Shown here piece by piece: positions 6,123-7,037 of a DNA stretch of 7,037 nt. Source of the DNA: Solirubrobacterales bacterium (GTDB lineage: Bacteria > Actinomycetota > Thermoleophilia > Solirubrobacterales > Solirubrobacteraceae); the NCBI GenBank assembly GCA_026392325.1, contig JAPLCH010000043.1:1-7037 (forward strand), written 5' to 3'. The notes beneath the pieces were generated by a model, which worked only from the letters and a program-made list of their open reading frames with translations, was not told the DNA's origin and ran no database searches. How positions within the stretch are numbered: the first letter of the stretch is position 1; each line of letters starts with the position of its first letter. Both the position numbers and the translations under genes were made by a program.

Positions 6123-7037
6123 AACGATTGACTCAAGGAGTCCCGACTCAATCAGAGCGTCAGCTACGCGCTCAGCAGAGTGCCCATCCCACAGATCCGG
6201 AACTCCGGCAGCGTCTCCGCCGGCCGAAAGGAGGGAAGGAATGGTACTAATGGCCTGTGGGTCAAGCCCGAGCAATGTGTTGCTTCCCCTGTCAATCGTG
6301 ACGGGACGCTCAGTGTTGTCCCGCAGGGTGAAGCAGGGAACCCCAAGGAAAGTGGTCTCCTCCTGAACTCCGCCTGAATCGGTGAGGACGGCCCTCGCCT
6401 GAGCCTGGGCGGCGAGGAAGTCCAGGTAGCCAAGTGGCTTGCAGAGGTGCAGGCCTTCGGCCGACTCAAACTCACTGAGGCGAGACATTGTCCTTGGGTG
6501 CACAGGGAAGACCACCGGAATTGAGGCGGCGACCTCAGAGAGCGCCTGCATTGCCTCAAAGAGCAGTGGGCCATCAACCAGCGCTGGACGGTGAAGCGTG
6601 ACAAGCAGGTACTCACCACTTGAAAGTCCGAATTCAGCCGCCGGAGTGAGGTCTGCAAATCGCGCACGAACGGCAACAAGGGCGTCAATCATGGTGTTTC
6701 CAACCATCCTGACTTTGTCGGCGGATACTCCCTCAGCCTCAAGGTTGCCAAGAGCCTCTGGAGAATGTGTCAGAAGCAGGTCGGAAAGCTGGTCCACGAG
6801 AATCCTGTTTAGCTCCTCAGGCATCGTCCTGTCGCCACTTCTGAGTCCGGCTTCCAAGTGAACGATCGCGATCCCCAGCTTCGAAGCCACCAAGGCTGCA
6901 GCAAGGGTTGAGTTCACATCTCCCGGGACAACGACAACGTCCACTGCCTCGTCCACGAAGACTGTTTCGATGCGCTCCATCACTCGCGCAGTCTGCACTG
7001 CATGACTGGCCGAACCGACCTTAAGCTCAAAGTCGGG
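6108..7037 (-). CDS. wecB: Non-hydrolysing UDP-N-acetylglucosamine 2-epimerase (WecB family), 5' end cut by window edge
   Basis: The frame is open to the right edge; 309 residues are visible. The first ones, PDFELKVGSASHAVQTA, match an internal stretch of the family, so the true start lies upstream and the GTG at 6998 is not the start. Full-length members are about 360-390 residues, so roughly 50 N-terminal residues are missing. GT-B-fold epimerase motifs, numbered from the first visible residue: PGDVNSTLAA (38-47), VHLEAGLRSGD (59-69) with a conserved Glu, MPEELNRILVDQLSD (72-86), TLHRP (147-151), FPVHPRT (177-183), TDSGGVQEE (219-227), GVPCFTLR (232-239) and NTERPVTIDRGSNTLLG (241-257). The family interconverts UDP-GlcNAc and UDP-ManNAc in the cytoplasm; a related substrate such as a diacetamido-uronate sugar is possible. 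The usual HRxEN motif reads HRPAL here, so the acidic residue is lost. It is the first visible gene of the block. Confidence 0.93.
   Translation of the reverse strand, partial: PDFELKVGSASHAVQTARVMERIETVFVDEAVDVVVVPGDVNSTLAAALVASKLGIAIVHLEAGLRSGDRTMPEELNRILVDQLSDLLLTHSPEALGNLEAEGVSADKVRMVGNTMIDALVAVRARFADLTPAAEFGLSSGEYLLVTLHRPALVDGPLLFEAMQALSEVAASIPVVFPVHPRTMSRLSEFESAEGLHLCKPLGYLDFLAAQAQARAVLTDSGGVQEETTFLGVPCFTLRDNTERPVTIDRGSNTLLGLDPQAISTIPSLLSAGGDAAGVPDLWDGHSAERVADALIESGLLESIVGDPA

Noticed and set aside
6164..6688. A 174-codon minus-strand open frame inside the epimerase gene
   Set aside because: It is an out-of-frame shadow of the epimerase, whose motifs all lie in the other frame.
6996..6998. 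GTG as start codon of the epimerase
   Set aside because: Thirteen codons upstream to the window edge continue in frame and match conserved internal family sequence (PDFELKVGSASHA), so the true start lies beyond the window.
1..7037. CRISPR arrays, insertion sequences, tRNA genes and long direct repeats
   Set aside because: Reading through both strands by eye revealed no regularly spaced repeats, transposase motifs, cloverleaf sequences or long repeats; nearly all bases are used by the five genes.

Overview
The window is a densely packed, single-strand block of a bacterial surface-polysaccharide (exopolysaccharide, capsule or O-antigen type) biosynthesis locus. All five genes read on the minus strand, so transcription runs from the right edge of the window to the left. 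Base composition is moderately GC-rich. Gene density, short spacers and recognisable Shine-Dalgarno sequences show a bacterium. The phylum cannot be fixed from the sequence alone; no plasmid, phage, insertion-sequence, tRNA, rRNA or CRISPR signal was seen.

Layout in transcription order: (1) a 5'-truncated non-hydrolysing UDP-N-acetylglucosamine 2-epimerase (WecB family, 7037 to 6108), whose stop overlaps the next start by 4 nt (ATGA); (2) a 714-residue bi-domain oxidoreductase (6111 to 3967), a zinc-less medium-chain dehydrogenase domain fused to a Gfo/Idh/MocA dehydrogenase domain; (3) after only 3 nt, a complete 628-residue glutamine-dependent asparagine synthetase-like amidotransferase (3963 to 2077); (4) after an 82-nt gap, a 236-residue class I SAM methyltransferase (1994 to 1284); (5) after a 48-nt gap holding a perfect 16-nt hairpin, a polytopic membrane protein of the O-antigen ligase/polymerase (Wzy_C/WaaL) family (1235 to beyond position 1), cut by the left edge.

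Read together (inference): the epimerase supplies a UDP-ManNAc-type precursor, the fused oxidoreductase performs one or two NAD(P)-linked redox steps on a sugar, the AsnB-like enzyme transfers glutamine-derived nitrogen (to free aspartate, or to a uronic acid of the repeat unit), the methyltransferase decorates a sugar or lipid-linked intermediate, and the membrane protein polymerises or ligates the finished chain outside the inner membrane. Glycosyltransferases, the flippase and chain-length control are not in this window and would be expected on either side.

No wholly new system is visible. The points most worth following are the fused double-dehydrogenase, its tight linkage to the AsnB-like gene, an altered HRxEN motif in the epimerase, and the palindromic hairpin just ahead of the polymerase/ligase start codon.
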